Of a DNA stretch of 64,000 bases, positions 8,830-18,148 are shown piece by piece; the first letter of the stretch is position 1; the number at the start of each line of letters is the position of its first letter. The notes below the pieces were generated by a model that saw only the letters and a program-made list of their open reading frames with translations, had not been told where the DNA came from and searched no databases. Both the position numbers and the translations under genes were made by a program. This DNA is from Hydrogenophaga sp. (GTDB lineage: Bacteria > Pseudomonadota > Gammaproteobacteria > Burkholderiales > Burkholderiaceae_C). The DNA lies in assembly GCA_016741995.1 (NCBI GenBank), contig JACVCO010000001.1:124001-188000 (forward strand). The letters run 5' to 3'.

Positions 8830-9845
8830 TTGGCGTTGGCGCGGGCCTTGCCGATCTCGGCGTGCACCAGGCCCATGAACTCGGGGCCGATCTTGTCGAG
8901 GTGCGGCGCGATCGCCGGCGCCACGAGTTCGCGGATCTTCTTCAGGTCGTCGGCGGGCAGCTGCGTCACCTGCACGCCCTTGTCCTTCATGCCCTGCAGG
9001 GCGCTGGCGGCTTCGGCGGCGTTGGTCTTGCGCTGGAGTTGCGTGGCCTTGCGCGCGGCCTCGTTCATGGCGCGCTGCTCGTCGGGCGAGAGGCCGTCCC
9101 AGAATTTCTTCGACACCGCGAAGATCAGCGGCGAGTACACGTGACCGCTGAGCGTCATGTACTTCTGCACCTCGTAGAAGCGCTGCGTGTACATCAGCAC
9201 CACCGGGTTCTCCTGCCCGTCGAAGGCCTTGGTCTCCAGCGCCACGAACAGCTCGGACCACGGCAGCGGCGAGGCGTTGGCACCGATGGCCTTGAAGGCA
9301 TCGAGCGTGAGCGGGTTGGGCTGCGTGCGCAGCTTGATGCCGCGCAGATCGGCCAGCGTGTTCACCGGGCGGCGCGAGTTGGTGATGTGCCGGAACCCGT
9401 TCTCCCACCAACCAAGCACCTTGATGCCCACGGCGTCGAGCTTGCGGTTGAGGTGCTCGCCCACCGCGCCGTCGAACACGGTGTGCGCCTCGGCCTCGCT
9501 GTTGAAGAGGAAGGGCACGTCCTGGAAGCCGATTTCCTTGACCTGGCCGAGCAGCGCGAGCGCGCTGCCGGTGTAGAACTCCTGCACGCCGCCCTGCAGC
9601 GCCTGCAGCATCTGTGGGTCCGGGCCCAGCGCCTGGTTGGCGATCACGGCGATCTTCATCTTGCCGCCCGAGGCCTGTTCCATCTCGGCCGCAAAGGACT
9701 TGGCGGCCTGGCCCGCCGGGTGCGAATCGGCCATGCCGTGGCCGAAGCGCGCCTGTCGGGCCTTGAAATCCTGCGCCAGGGCGGGCGCGGTCCAGGCGGT
9801 GAGCACGGCGGCCGCGAGCGCGGCCAGGAAATGGTGGCGTTTCAT
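8826..9845 (-). CDS. dctP: TRAP transporter substrate-binding protein
   Basis: Periplasmic solute-binding protein of 339 residues with a signal peptide ending near ALAQ (residue 25). The DctP fold is recognisable from FGHGMADSHPAGQAAKSFA at the mature N-terminus and DLRGIKLRTQPNPL in the middle, which contains the conserved arginine that typically contacts the substrate carboxylate. It overlaps the FAH-family gene upstream and the dehydrogenase downstream by 4 bp each. Confidence 0.94.
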   Translation of the reverse strand: MKRHHFLAALAAAVLTAWTAPALAQDFKARQARFGHGMADSHPAGQAAKSFAAEMEQASGGKMKIAVIANQALGPDPQMLQALQGGVQEFYTGSALALLGQVKEIGFQDVPFLFNSEAEAHTVFDGAVGEHLNRKLDAVGIKVLGWWENGFRHITNSRRPVNTLADLRGIKLRTQPNPLTLDAFKAIGANASPLPWSELFVALETKAFDGQENPVVLMYTQRFYEVQKYMTLSGHVYSPLIFAVSKKFWDGLSPDEQRAMNEAARKATQLQRKTNAAEAASALQGMKDKGVQVTQLPADDLKKIRELVAPAIAPHLDKIGPEFMGLVHAEIGKARANAK

Positions 9846-10759
9846 CGGGCGATCTCCTCTTCGTTTGCTGGGGTCGGCGGGTGGTCGGCCACGCGCGGGG
9901 AGAGCCGTTGCACCGGGTTGCTCAGCAGCCCGATGCCTTCGATCTCCACCTCGCAGACGTCGCCGGGTTTCATGTACAGGCGCGGTTCGCGCGCGTGGCC
10001 GATGCCGGCTGGCGTGCCGGCCACGATCAGGTCACCCGCTTCGAGGGTGAGCGCCGCGCTGATGGTTTCGATGAGCTGCGCGACGTCGAACACCATGTCG
10101 CGCGTGTTGGCCGACTGCACGACCTGGCCGTTGAGCCGGGTCTGCAGCGCCAGGCCACTGGCGCCGGGCGGCAACTCGTCGTCGGTGACGAGCCAGGGCC
10201 CGAAGGCGCCGGTGCCGTCGAAGTTCTTGCCCATGGTCCATTGCGGCGTCTTGAACTGGTACTCGCGCACGCTGGCGTCGTTGAAGACGGAATAGCCCAG
10301 CACATGGGCCAGCGCGTCGGCGCGCGCAATGCCGCGCCCGCCGCGGCCGATGACCACCACCAGCTCGCCTTCGTAGTCCAGCGTGTCCGACAGCTCGGGG
10401 TGGTGGATGGGCGCGCCGTGGCCGATGAGGCTGGTGGTGAAGCGCGAGAACAGCGTGGGGTAGGCCGGCTGCTCGAAGCCGCTTTCGCTGGTGTGGTCGC
10501 GGTAGTTCAACCCCACGCACAGGATCTTGGACGGCCGCGCCACCGGCGGCAGGTACTCCACCCGGGCCAGGTCCAGCGGCGCCTGGCGCGCCATGGCCGC
10601 GCCGGCCGCCATGAACGCCGCGCGCCCGGCCGCGATCAGCGCGTCCACTTCGCCCGGCCAGCCCGCGGTGCCGCGCACCGTGCCGTGCCATTGCCCGGTG
10701 TCGGGCCGGTGCACGGCCCAGCCGTCCTGCCCCGCCTGTCGGTATCGAACCAGTCTCAT
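9842..10759 (-). CDS. Fumarylacetoacetate hydrolase-family protein
   Basis: Predicted hydrolase, hydratase or decarboxylase of 305 residues acting on a 2-oxo or beta-diketo acid. The ATG at 10759 was preferred over a GTG two codons earlier because an AGGAG sits 5 nt upstream of it. The FAH catalytic and metal motif is intact: E130 and E132 in DYEGEL and D161 in NDASVRE, preceded by LNYRDHTSESG. It is the first gene of the FAH/dctP/dehydrogenase/dctQ/dctM operon. The likely logic is import of an acid, oxidation at C2, and cleavage. The specific pathway cannot be read from the sequence. Confidence 0.88.
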   Translation of the reverse strand: MRLVRYRQAGQDGWAVHRPDTGQWHGTVRGTAGWPGEVDALIAAGRAAFMAAGAAMARQAPLDLARVEYLPPVARPSKILCVGLNYRDHTSESGFEQPAYPTLFSRFTTSLIGHGAPIHHPELSDTLDYEGELVVVIGRGGRGIARADALAHVLGYSVFNDASVREYQFKTPQWTMGKNFDGTGAFGPWLVTDDELPPGASGLALQTRLNGQVVQSANTRDMVFDVAQLIETISAALTLEAGDLIVAGTPAGIGHAREPRLYMKPGDVCEVEIEGIGLLSNPVQRLSPRVADHPPTPANEEEIAR

Positions 10760-10864
10760 CCCCACTCCTGATGTGTGCCGCGGACGCCCCGCCGGATCGA
10801 TCTATCTTAAAACTATAAATATATTTTCAGTCTCTAGGTACATTCCCCGATAAACTCCCGCGCC
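10760..10864. promoter_or_regulatory. Divergent promoter region between FAH/TRAP operon and GntR gene
   Basis: An AT-rich stretch at 10800-10860 stands out from the GC-rich surroundings. It contains the 10-bp palindrome AAATATATTT at 10817-10826, which may include a -10 element or part of a GntR operator. No long perfect inverted repeat is visible. Confidence 0.5.
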
Positions 10865-11533
10865 ATGACTTCGCCCAAGCTCACCCAGGCCGACACCGTC
10901 GCCCAGCGCATCCGCGCCGAGGTTCTGCAAGGCGTGCTGCTGCCGGGCGAGAAGCTCAACATCAAGGCGCTGGAGCAGCGCTTCGAGGTGAGCCTGGGCG
11001 CCATCCGCGAGGCGCTGTCGCGCCTGGGTGCCGAGGGCCTGGTGGTGGCCGAGGCGCACCGCGGTTACCACGTCACCCCGGTGAGCCGTGAAGAGCTGAT
11101 GGACCTCACGCACACGCGCATCGAGATCGAGGGCCTGTGCCTGCGCCGGGCCATCGCGCAGGGGGACGTGGAGTGGGAAAGCCGCATCGTGGCCGCGGCC
11201 CACCGCATGGAACGCCTGCAGGAACACGCGAGCGACAAGGAAGCGCGCCGCACCCCGGCCTGGAACCAGGCCCACGGCGATTTCCACGCCGCGCTGGTGG
11301 ACGCCTGCCACAGCCCCTGGCTGCTGCGCATGCGCGAAATGCTCTACGCGCAGAGCGAGCGCTACCGCCTCATGTCGGTGCCCATGGGCACCGACCAGCG
11401 CGACGTGAAAGGCGAGCACCGCCGCCTGATGGACGCGGTGCTGCGGCGCGATGCGGAGCAGGCGGCGCAGGTGGTGCGTGAGCACTTCATGGCCACGGTG
11501 GACATCATCCTGCGCTCGCCGCAACTCAAGTAA
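10865..11533 (+). CDS. GntR-family (FCD domain) transcriptional regulator
   Basis: Regulator of 222 residues with an N-terminal GntR winged helix (about residues 10-75, including PGEKLNIKALEQRFEVSLGA) and a C-terminal all-helical FCD ligand-binding domain. It is divergent from the FAH/TRAP/dehydrogenase operon and is therefore its probable local regulator, responding to an organic acid. Its last 8 bp overlap the convergent LysR gene. Confidence 0.92.
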   Translation: MTSPKLTQADTVAQRIRAEVLQGVLLPGEKLNIKALEQRFEVSLGAIREALSRLGAEGLVVAEAHRGYHVTPVSREELMDLTHTRIEIEGLCLRRAIAQGDVEWESRIVAAAHRMERLQEHASDKEARRTPAWNQAHGDFHAALVDACHSPWLLRMREMLYAQSERYRLMSVPMGTDQRDVKGEHRRLMDAVLRRDAEQAAQVVREHFMATVDIILRSPQLK

Positions 11534-12452
11534 GGCGCCGCGTGGTGTCGGCCTGCGTCATTGGCCGCATCACATCGGCCACCCACTGCATGAACACCTG
11601 CACGCGCCGAGGCAGGTGGCGCCGGTGCACATACAGCAGGTTCACGGGCATGGGCGCGGGGCGGTGGCGCGACAGCAGCACCACGAGTTCGCCGCTGCGC
11701 AGGCGATCGGCCACACCCCAGCGCGGCACCTGCACGATGCCCAGGCCCGCGAGGCAGGCGCCCATGTAGGCCTCGGAGTTGTCGACGGTGAGCGTGCCCG
11801 CCATGGGCACGAAGCGCGTTTCACCCGCGGCGTCGAGGTATTCGAAACCCGGTGAGCGCGCGCCCAGCGTGCCCACGTAGTGCACCAGCCGGTGCGCCGC
11901 CAGTTGCGCCAGCCGCACGGGTTTGCCGTGGGCCCGCACATAGGCCGCGCTGGCCACGTTGACCAGTTCGCAACCCCCGAGGGGCCGCGCCACCAGGCTC
12001 GAATCGCCCAGCGGGCCGATGCGCAACACGCAGTCGAAGCCCTCGCGCACCAGGTCCACGCGGCGGTCGGTGCTGCTGAGCTCGAGCTCGAGCCGCGGGT
12101 GCGCGGCCAGGAATTCCGGCAGGCGCGGCAACACCAGGGTGCGCGCCACGCCCAGCGGCATGTCCACACGCAGGCGGCCGGTGAGCACGGCGCCTTCGGG
12201 TTGGAACAGGGTGCGCAGGTCCTCCACGTCGTCGAGCAGGTCGCGGCAGCGCTCGCGGAACACCTGGCCGTCCTGCGTGATGGTGACGCGCCGGGTGGTG
12301 CGTTGCAGCAGCCGTGTGCCCACCAGCGCTTCGAGCTGCTGCACGGCTGCGGACACGCTGGCCTTGGGCAGGCCCAGGCTGTGGGCGGCCTGCGTGAAGC
12401 TGCCGAGGTCGGCCACGCGGGCGAAGACGTTCATGGCGTCCAGGGTGTTCAT
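11526..12452 (-). CDS. LysR-family transcriptional regulator
   Basis: LTTR of 308 residues. The start MNTLDAMNVF at 12452 has a GGAGGAA ribosome-binding site. The N-terminal helix-turn-helix covers about residues 5-60 (FTQAAHSLGLPKASVSAAVQ), and the type 2 periplasmic-binding effector domain follows. The sequence resembles the CrgA-like LTTRs that control neighbouring oxidoreductases. It is divergent from an SDR gene, which it probably regulates through the inverted repeats between them. Confidence 0.93.
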   Translation of the reverse strand: MNTLDAMNVFARVADLGSFTQAAHSLGLPKASVSAAVQQLEALVGTRLLQRTTRRVTITQDGQVFRERCRDLLDDVEDLRTLFQPEGAVLTGRLRVDMPLGVARTLVLPRLPEFLAAHPRLELELSSTDRRVDLVREGFDCVLRIGPLGDSSLVARPLGGCELVNVASAAYVRAHGKPVRLAQLAAHRLVHYVGTLGARSPGFEYLDAAGETRFVPMAGTLTVDNSEAYMGACLAGLGIVQVPRWGVADRLRSGELVVLLSRHRPAPMPVNLLYVHRRHLPRRVQVFMQWVADVMRPMTQADTTRRLT

Positions 12453-12465
12453 GGCATTCCTCCAT

Positions 12466-12506
12466 TGTTCGGATAAAGCGAACAGATCAACCGGATGAAG
12501 CCGGTT
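12466..12506. promoter_or_regulatory. Two inverted repeats in LysR/SDR intergenic region
   Basis: The first repeat, TGTTCG (12466-12471) and CGAACA (12479-12484) with a 7-nt spacer, fits the LysR-box form with interrupted dyad symmetry. The second, AACCGG (12489-12494) and CCGGTT (12501-12506), lies 4 nt further toward the SDR gene. Together they are plausible recognition and activation sites for the divergent LysR regulator. Confidence 0.6.
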
Positions 12507-12566
12507 TATCTGCCGATTCTCGATCAATAGACTGCCCCCCATCCACACCCATTTCAGGAACCCGCC

Positions 12567-13340
12567 ATGAGCACCACCCCCAGCACCTCCACCATCGCCC
12601 TCGTCACCGGCGGCAGCCGCGGCCTGGGCCGCAACACCGCGCTCAAGCTCGCCGCGCGCGGGGTCGGCGTGATCCTCACCTACCGCAGCCCGGCCAGCGA
12701 GGCGCAGGCCGTGGTGGCCGAGATCCACCGGCTGGGCGCACGCGCCGTGGCCCTGCCGCTGGACGTGGGCAACAGCCGCTCGTTCCCCGCGTTTGCGCAG
12801 GCCGTGCGCGAGCAACTGCAGGCGGTGTGGCAGCGCGAGCGCTTCGACCACCTCGTGAACAACGCGGGCATCGGCATCCACGCGGCGTTCGCCGACACCA
12901 CCGAGGCGCAGTTCGACGAGTTGATGAACATCCACCTCAAGGGCACGTTCTTCCTCACGCAGGCGCTGCTGCCGCTGATCGCGGACGGCGGGCGCATCGT
13001 GAACCTGTCGACCGGGTTGGCGCGCTTCGCGCTGCCGGGCTACGCGGCCTATGCCGCGATGAAGGGGGGCATCGAGGTGCTCACGCGCTACCTGGCCAAG
13101 GAGCTGGGCCCGCGTGGCATCGCGGTGAACGTGGTCGCGCCCGGCGCGATCGAGACCGACTTCGGTGGCGGCACGGTGCGCGACAACAAGGCCGTGAACG
13201 ACTTCATTGCCGGGCAGACCGCGCTCGGCCGCGTGGGCCAGGCCGACGACATCGGCGACGTGATCTCCACACTGCTGCTGCCGCAGAACCGCTGGATCAA
13301 CGCCCAGCGCATCGAGGCCTCGGGCGGCATGTTCCTCTGA
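12567..13340 (+). CDS. SDR-family NAD(P)-dependent oxidoreductase
   Basis: Classical short-chain dehydrogenase/reductase of 257 residues. The Rossmann cofactor motif TGGSRGLG is near residues 14-21, NNAG near residue 98, a catalytic serine in NLSTG, and the Y-x3-K pair in YAAMK. The ending of the protein (EASGGMFL) is the usual SDR C-terminus. A divergent LysR regulator precedes it. The substrate is unknown. Relatives in this arrangement are often annotated as oxidoreductases of unspecified carbonyl compounds. Confidence 0.9.
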   Translation: MSTTPSTSTIALVTGGSRGLGRNTALKLAARGVGVILTYRSPASEAQAVVAEIHRLGARAVALPLDVGNSRSFPAFAQAVREQLQAVWQRERFDHLVNNAGIGIHAAFADTTEAQFDELMNIHLKGTFFLTQALLPLIADGGRIVNLSTGLARFALPGYAAYAAMKGGIEVLTRYLAKELGPRGIAVNVVAPGAIETDFGGGTVRDNKAVNDFIAGQTALGRVGQADDIGDVISTLLLPQNRWINAQRIEASGGMFL

Positions 13341-13361
13341 AGCGGGCGCCGGCGCCCGGGG

Positions 13362-13811
13362 TCAGCCGTTCGGGATCTCGGGCTCGACCAGCTTCGCGAG
13401 CTGCTCGAGCGATTCCTGCCAGCCGAGGTAGCACATCTCGGTGGGAATCAGCTCGGGGATGCCTTCCTGCACCACCGTGAGTTCGGTGCCGCAGGACACG
13501 GCCTTGAACACCACCGTCACCTGCATGGTGCCGGGCAGGTTGGGGTCGTCGAAGGTGTCGGTGTAGCGCAGGCGTTCACCGGGCACGAACTCCAGGTACT
13601 CGCCGCCGAAGCTGTGCGAGTGGCCGGTGCCGAAGTTGGTGAAAGACATGCGGTGCCGGCCACCCGGGCGCGCGTCCATGTGCTGCACCTCGGCCGTGAA
13701 GCCGTAGGGCGGCAGCCAGCGGCACATGGCCGCGGGCTCGGTGAAGGCACGAAAGACGCGCTGCGGCGGGGCCTTGAGCACGCGGTGAAGGCGAACGGTT
13801 CCGGTGGGCAT
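13362..13811 (-). CDS. SRPBCC (AHSA1/START-like) family protein
   Basis: Cytosolic protein of 149 residues. The start MPTGTVRLHR at 13811 is preceded by AAAGGA. The AHSA1 fold is recognisable from the N-terminal phrase APPQRVFRAFTEPAAM and a WLPPYGF loop, with the C-terminal helix PTEMCYLGWQESLEQLAKLV. Such proteins bind hydrophobic ligands. Several homologues lie next to ArsR regulators, and an ArsR gene is found 900 bp away here. The function is otherwise unknown. Confidence 0.82.
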   Translation of the reverse strand: MPTGTVRLHRVLKAPPQRVFRAFTEPAAMCRWLPPYGFTAEVQHMDARPGGRHRMSFTNFGTGHSHSFGGEYLEFVPGERLRYTDTFDDPNLPGTMQVTVVFKAVSCGTELTVVQEGIPELIPTEMCYLGWQESLEQLAKLVEPEIPNG

Positions 13812-13850
13812 GGGTGAATCCTTTCGGGGGTTGAGGGGCGGTGACCGGTG

Positions 13851-13904
13851 GGTTGTCGGTCTCGCTGTCTGGACGACGGCAGACCGGGGCCGTGATCGAC
13901 AACC
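13851..13904. other. Interrupted inverted repeat in gap before the NIPSNAP gene
   Basis: The 215-bp gap between the SRPBCC and NIPSNAP starts contains arms GGTTGTCG (13851) and CGACAACC (13897). A shorter nested pair, GGTCT/AGACC, lies inside. This could be a regulatory hairpin or operator for the divergent pair. Nothing else is recognised in the gap. Confidence 0.3.
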
Positions 13905-14026
13905 GCCCGTCGGAACCACCGCGGGCGCGGCGACGATTCTCCAACGCTTCGTTGCACGCCGAAGCATCGGTGGCGCGGCGGCCCGCACAGTGCGGCCTCT
14001 CCCATCAACGCCCACCGGAGACCCGC

Positions 14027-14365
14027 GTGCACACCGTCTGCTTCATCCGTTACCAGCTCGATCCGTTCCAGATCCCGGCGTTCGCCGACTACGCCAAACG
14101 CTGGGGCGAGATCATTCCGCGCTGCGGCGGCCACCTCATCGGCTACTTCGTGCCCGACGAAGGCACGAACGACATCGCCTGGGGCCTGATCGGCTTCGAC
14201 GACCTTGCCGCGTACGAGCGCTACCGCGCGCGGCTGCGCGCCGACCCCGATGGCCGCGCCAACTTCGAGCGCGCCCAGGCGCAGCGCTTCATCCTGCGCG
14301 AAGAGCGCAGCTGGCTCGGCACGGTACCCGGCACCTTTGCGCAAGCGCGGCAGGTGCAACCATGA
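14027..14365 (+). CDS. NIPSNAP-family protein
   Basis: Small protein of 112 residues in the ferredoxin-like dimeric alpha/beta-barrel fold. The GTG at 14027 ([12 protein letters not shown]) has a GGAG upstream; a longer reading is possible but is low-complexity and arginine-rich. Core features are the N-terminal beta strand [15 protein letters not shown] and the [14 protein letters not shown] region characteristic of NIPSNAP domains. Its stop overlaps the following monooxygenase-fold gene by 4 bp (ATGA). The role is unknown. Bacterial NIPSNAPs often sit beside ABM-fold proteins. Confidence 0.8.
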   Translation: MHTVCFIRYQLDPFQIPAFADYAKRWGEIIPRCGGHLIGYFVPDEGTNDIAWGLIGFDDLAAYERYRARLRADPDGRANFERAQAQRFILREERSWLGTVPGTFAQARQVQP

Positions 14366-14706
14366 TCGCGGTGATCTTCGAGGTCGAACCGGTTGAAGGC
14401 GGGGCCCAACGCTACTTCCACATGGCGCAGGACCTGCGGGCGCATCTTGCGCACATCGACGGCTTCATTTCGGTCGAGCGCTTCGAAAGCCTGAGCAGGC
14501 CCGGCTGCTTCCTCTCGTTGAGCTTCTGGCGCGACGAATCGGCGGCCCACGCCTGGCGCAACCACGGCGAACACCGCCACACCCAGCAGGAAGGGCGCGA
14601 CGGTGTGTTTGCGAACTACCGCATCCGCGTGGCCGAAGTTGTCCGAGACTACGGCCTGCGCGACCGCCTGCAAGCCCCGCTCGATTCGCGCACCGCCCTC
14701 AGATGA
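14362..14706 (+). CDS. Antibiotic biosynthesis monooxygenase-fold protein
   Basis: ABM-fold protein of 114 residues, starting [14 protein letters not shown]. The typical middle segment [14 protein letters not shown] followed by [10 protein letters not shown] is present. It is the middle gene of a NIPSNAP/ABM/ArsR operon and overlaps both neighbours by 4 bp. Members of this fold include small cofactor-free oxygenases and haem-degrading enzymes, but no specific reaction can be assigned here. Confidence 0.85.
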   Translation: MIAVIFEVEPVEGGAQRYFHMAQDLRAHLAHIDGFISVERFESLSRPGCFLSLSFWRDESAAHAWRNHGEHRHTQQEGRDGVFANYRIRVAEVVRDYGLRDRLQAPLDSRTALR

Positions 14707-15398
14707 ACACCCCACCGCGTTTCGAACCCGCCATTGCCTCGGTCGCCAGCCTGCTGGCCGACCCCTCGCGCTCGCAGATGCTGCTGCACCTGCTGGGCGG
14801 TCGCAAGGCCAGCGCGTCGGACCTGGCGGCCGTGGCCGGCATCTCGCCCGCCACCGCCAGCGCCCACCTGGCGCGCCTGATCGAAGGGGGCCTGGTTCGC
14901 GTGGAGCCGCGCGGTCGGCACCGCTACCACGCGCTCGCCGACGATTCCGTGGCGCGCCTGCTCGAATCGCTGGCCACGGTGTCGGAGCGGGCACCCACCA
15001 GCCCCGCCTGGCGCCACCCGGCCCGGGCACGCCTGAAACTCGCTCGCTGCTGCTATGGCCACCTCGCGGGCGAACTGGGTGTGAAGCTCTTCTCGGGCCT
15101 GGTGCAGCAGCGTGCCTTCCAACCCATGCCCGAAGGCCTGGCCCTCACGCCCCAAGGGCACGGGGCCTTGAAGGCCCTCGGCTTCACGGCCCCCACGCCA
15201 AACCGGCGCCGACGATTCGCCTACGCGTGCCACGACTGGTCCGAGGGCGTGGACCACCTCGCCGGCGAACTGGCCGACCAGCTGCTGCAGCATTTCATCG
15301 AACAGGGCTGGTTGCGCCGCACCGAGGGCCGCGAACTCGGCATCACGCCGCGCGGGCATTCGATGCTGTTGCCCGCGCTGCAAACCATGGCGGCTTGA
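14703..15398 (+). CDS. ArsR-family transcriptional regulator
   Basis: Winged-helix regulator of 231 residues, with an extra C-terminal domain beyond the usual 100 residues of ArsR. The recognition helix lies in AAVAGISPATASAHLARL, followed by the wing VEPRGRHRYHAL. The C-terminal half contains several Cys and His residues (CCYGH and CHDW), which could bind a metal or cofactor but do not match a known ArsR metal site. It is coupled by a 4-bp overlap to the ABM gene, so the operon probably responds to the molecule this protein senses. Confidence 0.88.
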   Translation: MNTPPRFEPAIASVASLLADPSRSQMLLHLLGGRKASASDLAAVAGISPATASAHLARLIEGGLVRVEPRGRHRYHALADDSVARLLESLATVSERAPTSPAWRHPARARLKLARCCYGHLAGELGVKLFSGLVQQRAFQPMPEGLALTPQGHGALKALGFTAPTPNRRRRFAYACHDWSEGVDHLAGELADQLLQHFIEQGWLRRTEGRELGITPRGHSMLLPALQTMAA

Positions 15399-15410
15399 AC
15401 CGGGCCGGCC

Positions 15411-15761
15411 CTACAGGCCGAGCCAGCGCGCCAGCCAGTGCCGCTGCTCACGCCGCGGGGGCGGGGCTTCGATGCCCAGCGCGTTCAGGCGCTGCGCGAT
15501 CCCGGCCAGGCCCGCGCGCTGCGCGGCCTCGATCGGCACCAGGCCGTCGAACTCCGAGTGCAGGCGAGGGTTGGCGCCGTGATCGAGCAGGTAGTGCGCG
15601 ATGGGCTCCTGCCCCGCCAGGATGCAGGCCACCAGCGGGGTGGAAAGGAATTCGGGGTGGGCGTAGTTCACGTCCACCCCGTTCTTCACGTGGTACTGCA
15701 CCAGCGCGAGATCGCCTTCGCAGGCCGCGTTGAACAGCTCCTTCCAATCGCCACCGGACAT
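15411..15761 (-). CDS. Ankyrin-repeat protein
   Basis: Small soluble protein of 116 residues; the start MSGGDWKELF at 15761 is preceded by AAGGAG. Two to three ankyrin repeats are visible, with GDLALVQYHVKNGVDVN and PIAHYLLDHGANPRLHSEFD as typical repeat cores. No catalytic domain is present, so it is probably a protein-interaction module. It lies between the ArsR gene (convergent) and a terminator for the DUF4148 gene. Confidence 0.75.
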   Translation of the reverse strand: MSGGDWKELFNAACEGDLALVQYHVKNGVDVNYAHPEFLSTPLVACILAGQEPIAHYLLDHGANPRLHSEFDGLVPIEAAQRAGLAGIAQRLNALGIEAPPPRREQRHWLARWLGL

Positions 15762-15818
15762 GCGCCGTCTCCTTGTTGTGTGGAATGCGAGGGCGCCAGT
15801 ATCGCCGCGCAACACCAC

Positions 15819-15851
15819 AAAAAAAGGGGCTACCCGCGTGGGCAGCCCCTT
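15819..15851 (-). terminator. Rho-independent terminator after DUF4148 gene
   Basis: Arms GGGGCT (15826-15831) and AGCCCC (15844-15849) close a stem with a short inner CCC/GGG extension. Read leftward it is followed by seven T residues (15825-15819). It follows the DUF4148 gene and would end that transcript. Confidence 0.85.
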
Positions 15852-15883
15852 CAACCTTGGAGACGCGAAGAACGCGAAGGCGA

Positions 15884-16306
15884 TCAGTTGGCGATGGCGG
15901 CGCCGGGCGCTTGCACCACGGCGTTGCCTTGCGCGGCGCGCAGGCCGGCCAGGCGAACTTGCTCGGCTTGCTCAACGCTCGGGAAGGCGGTGATCTCGCC
16001 ACCGTTGAAGTAGCCCTGGCGCAGCGCTTCGGCGGCCTCGGCACGCACCTGGGTGCGGCTCACGCCAGCGAAGTTGCTTTGCGCAGCGGCCAGGCGGGTG
16101 TCGCTGTCGACGGCGCCGTTGGCGGCCACGATGGTCTGGCCATCACCCAGTTCGAAGGTGCCGGCGTCGCGGGCAGCGACGGCCTGGGCACGCACTTCGG
16201 CGCGGCTCAGCGTCGAGGTGAAGGGCGGGTCCACGAAGATCGGGCCTTCGGCGAAGGCGGCACCAGCGGTGAGGGCGAAGGCGATGGGGAGAAGAGCGGC
16301 TTTCAT
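15884..16306 (-). CDS. DUF4148 secreted protein
   Basis: Exported protein of 140 residues, starting at 16306 (MKAALLPIAFALTAGAAFA, signal peptide) with an AAAGGAA ribosome-binding site. It contains two similar repeats, LSRAEVRAQAVAARDAG and SRTQVRAEAAEALRQGYF, the hallmark of the DUF4148 family, which is abundant in Burkholderiales. Function is unknown. The gene is monocistronic with its own terminator. Confidence 0.85.
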   Translation of the reverse strand: MKAALLPIAFALTAGAAFAEGPIFVDPPFTSTLSRAEVRAQAVAARDAGTFELGDGQTIVAANGAVDSDTRLAAAQSNFAGVSRTQVRAEAAEALRQGYFNGGEITAFPSVEQAEQVRLAGLRAAQGNAVVQAPGAAIAN

Positions 16307-16462
16307 GACAGTTCCTTTGACAACGGGTTGAGGGTTTCCAGTTCTGTCGAACACGTCGTGTTGTGTTCGGCATGGGATGAACTTTAGGGTTTACCCGGAC
16401 AAAGAAAAACAGCGCGCGCCACAACGCAAAGTTGCGGAATCCGCAACGAAGGGCGCCGGCCC

Positions 16463-16789
16463 TCAGGAATCCTGGAAGAGGCTTTCGCGCACCCCGGGCA
16501 CCTCGGGCAGCGCGAATTCCTGGCGCACCGCGCGGCCGAAGTAGCCCTGACGCACCGCCTGGCTCTTCTGCCAGGCCACGATGGTGTTCTGCGCCTTCTG
16601 CGCTTCGAACAAACGCATCGGTGGGGTGCGGAAATAGATGATCAGCGCGGCCTCGCGGGGGTTGAATCCCTCGCTCAAACCGAGCGCCACCACGGCCCGG
16701 TGCAGCTGCCGGTTGACCGTGTTGGACGGAATCCCCAGCTCCCGCAAAGCGAAGTCGAGACCGATGCGGAACCAAGCCTTCTTGAACAT
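16463..16789 (-). CDS. Hypothetical protein
   Basis: Protein of 108 residues with no domain I recognise. The N-terminal part (GLDFALRELGIPSNTVNRQL) is mixed helical, and the C-terminal half is rich in Gln, Arg and Ala. It begins with MFKKAWFRIG at 16789. It is flanked by intergenic gaps on both sides, which supports an independent small gene. The codon use resembles that of its neighbours. Confidence 0.55.
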   Translation of the reverse strand: MFKKAWFRIGLDFALRELGIPSNTVNRQLHRAVVALGLSEGFNPREAALIIYFRTPPMRLFEAQKAQNTIVAWQKSQAVRQGYFGRAVRQEFALPEVPGVRESLFQDS

Positions 16790-16877
16790 GCGGAAATTAG
16801 ATCATCGGCACCGCCGATTCGCGCCGCCGAAACGTGCGGGTTTCTGCTCATCTGTGGGAAAACCCGGGGGAGTTCCT

Positions 16878-17734
<857 letters not shown>

Positions 17735-17751
17735 CACCCGCGGGGCCGCAC

Positions 17752-18102
17752 CTACTGGCGCAGGATCTTCTCCATCGCCTTGCCTTTGGCCAGTTCGTCG
17801 ACCAGCTTGTCCAGGTAGCGGATCTTCTGCACCAGCGGGTCGTCAACCGCCTCCACCCGAACCCCGCAGACCACGCCGGTGATCAACGCGGCGTTGGGGT
17901 TCAGCGCCGGGGCTTCGGCGAAAAAGGTTTCGAAGTCACTCTCCCGCTCGATCTGCCGTTCCAGCCCGGCCTGGCTGTAGCCCGTCAACCAGCGGATGAC
18001 CTGATCCACCTCCGCCCGCGTGCGCTGTTTTCGTTCCGCCTTCTGAACGTACAGCGGGTACACCTTCGAAAACTTCATCGCGAAGATCCGGTGGTTGGGC
18101 AT
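17752..18102 (-). CDS. DUF2200 protein
   Basis: Cytosolic protein of 116 residues; the start [11 protein letters not shown] at 18102 follows AAAGGAA. The stretch [20 protein letters not shown] and the WLTGY segment are signatures of DUF2200. Its function is unknown. It lies immediately downstream of glmS on the same strand with a 46-bp gap and could be cotranscribed with it. Confidence 0.85.
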   Translation of the reverse strand: MPNHRIFAMKFSKVYPLYVQKAERKQRTRAEVDQVIRWLTGYSQAGLERQIERESDFETFFAEAPALNPNAALITGVVCGVRVEAVDDPLVQKIRYLDKLVDELAKGKAMEKILRQ

Positions 18103-18148
18103 CGTCGTTCCTTTCATGGGCGGCTCGATCACGGCGGCCGGCGCAGGC

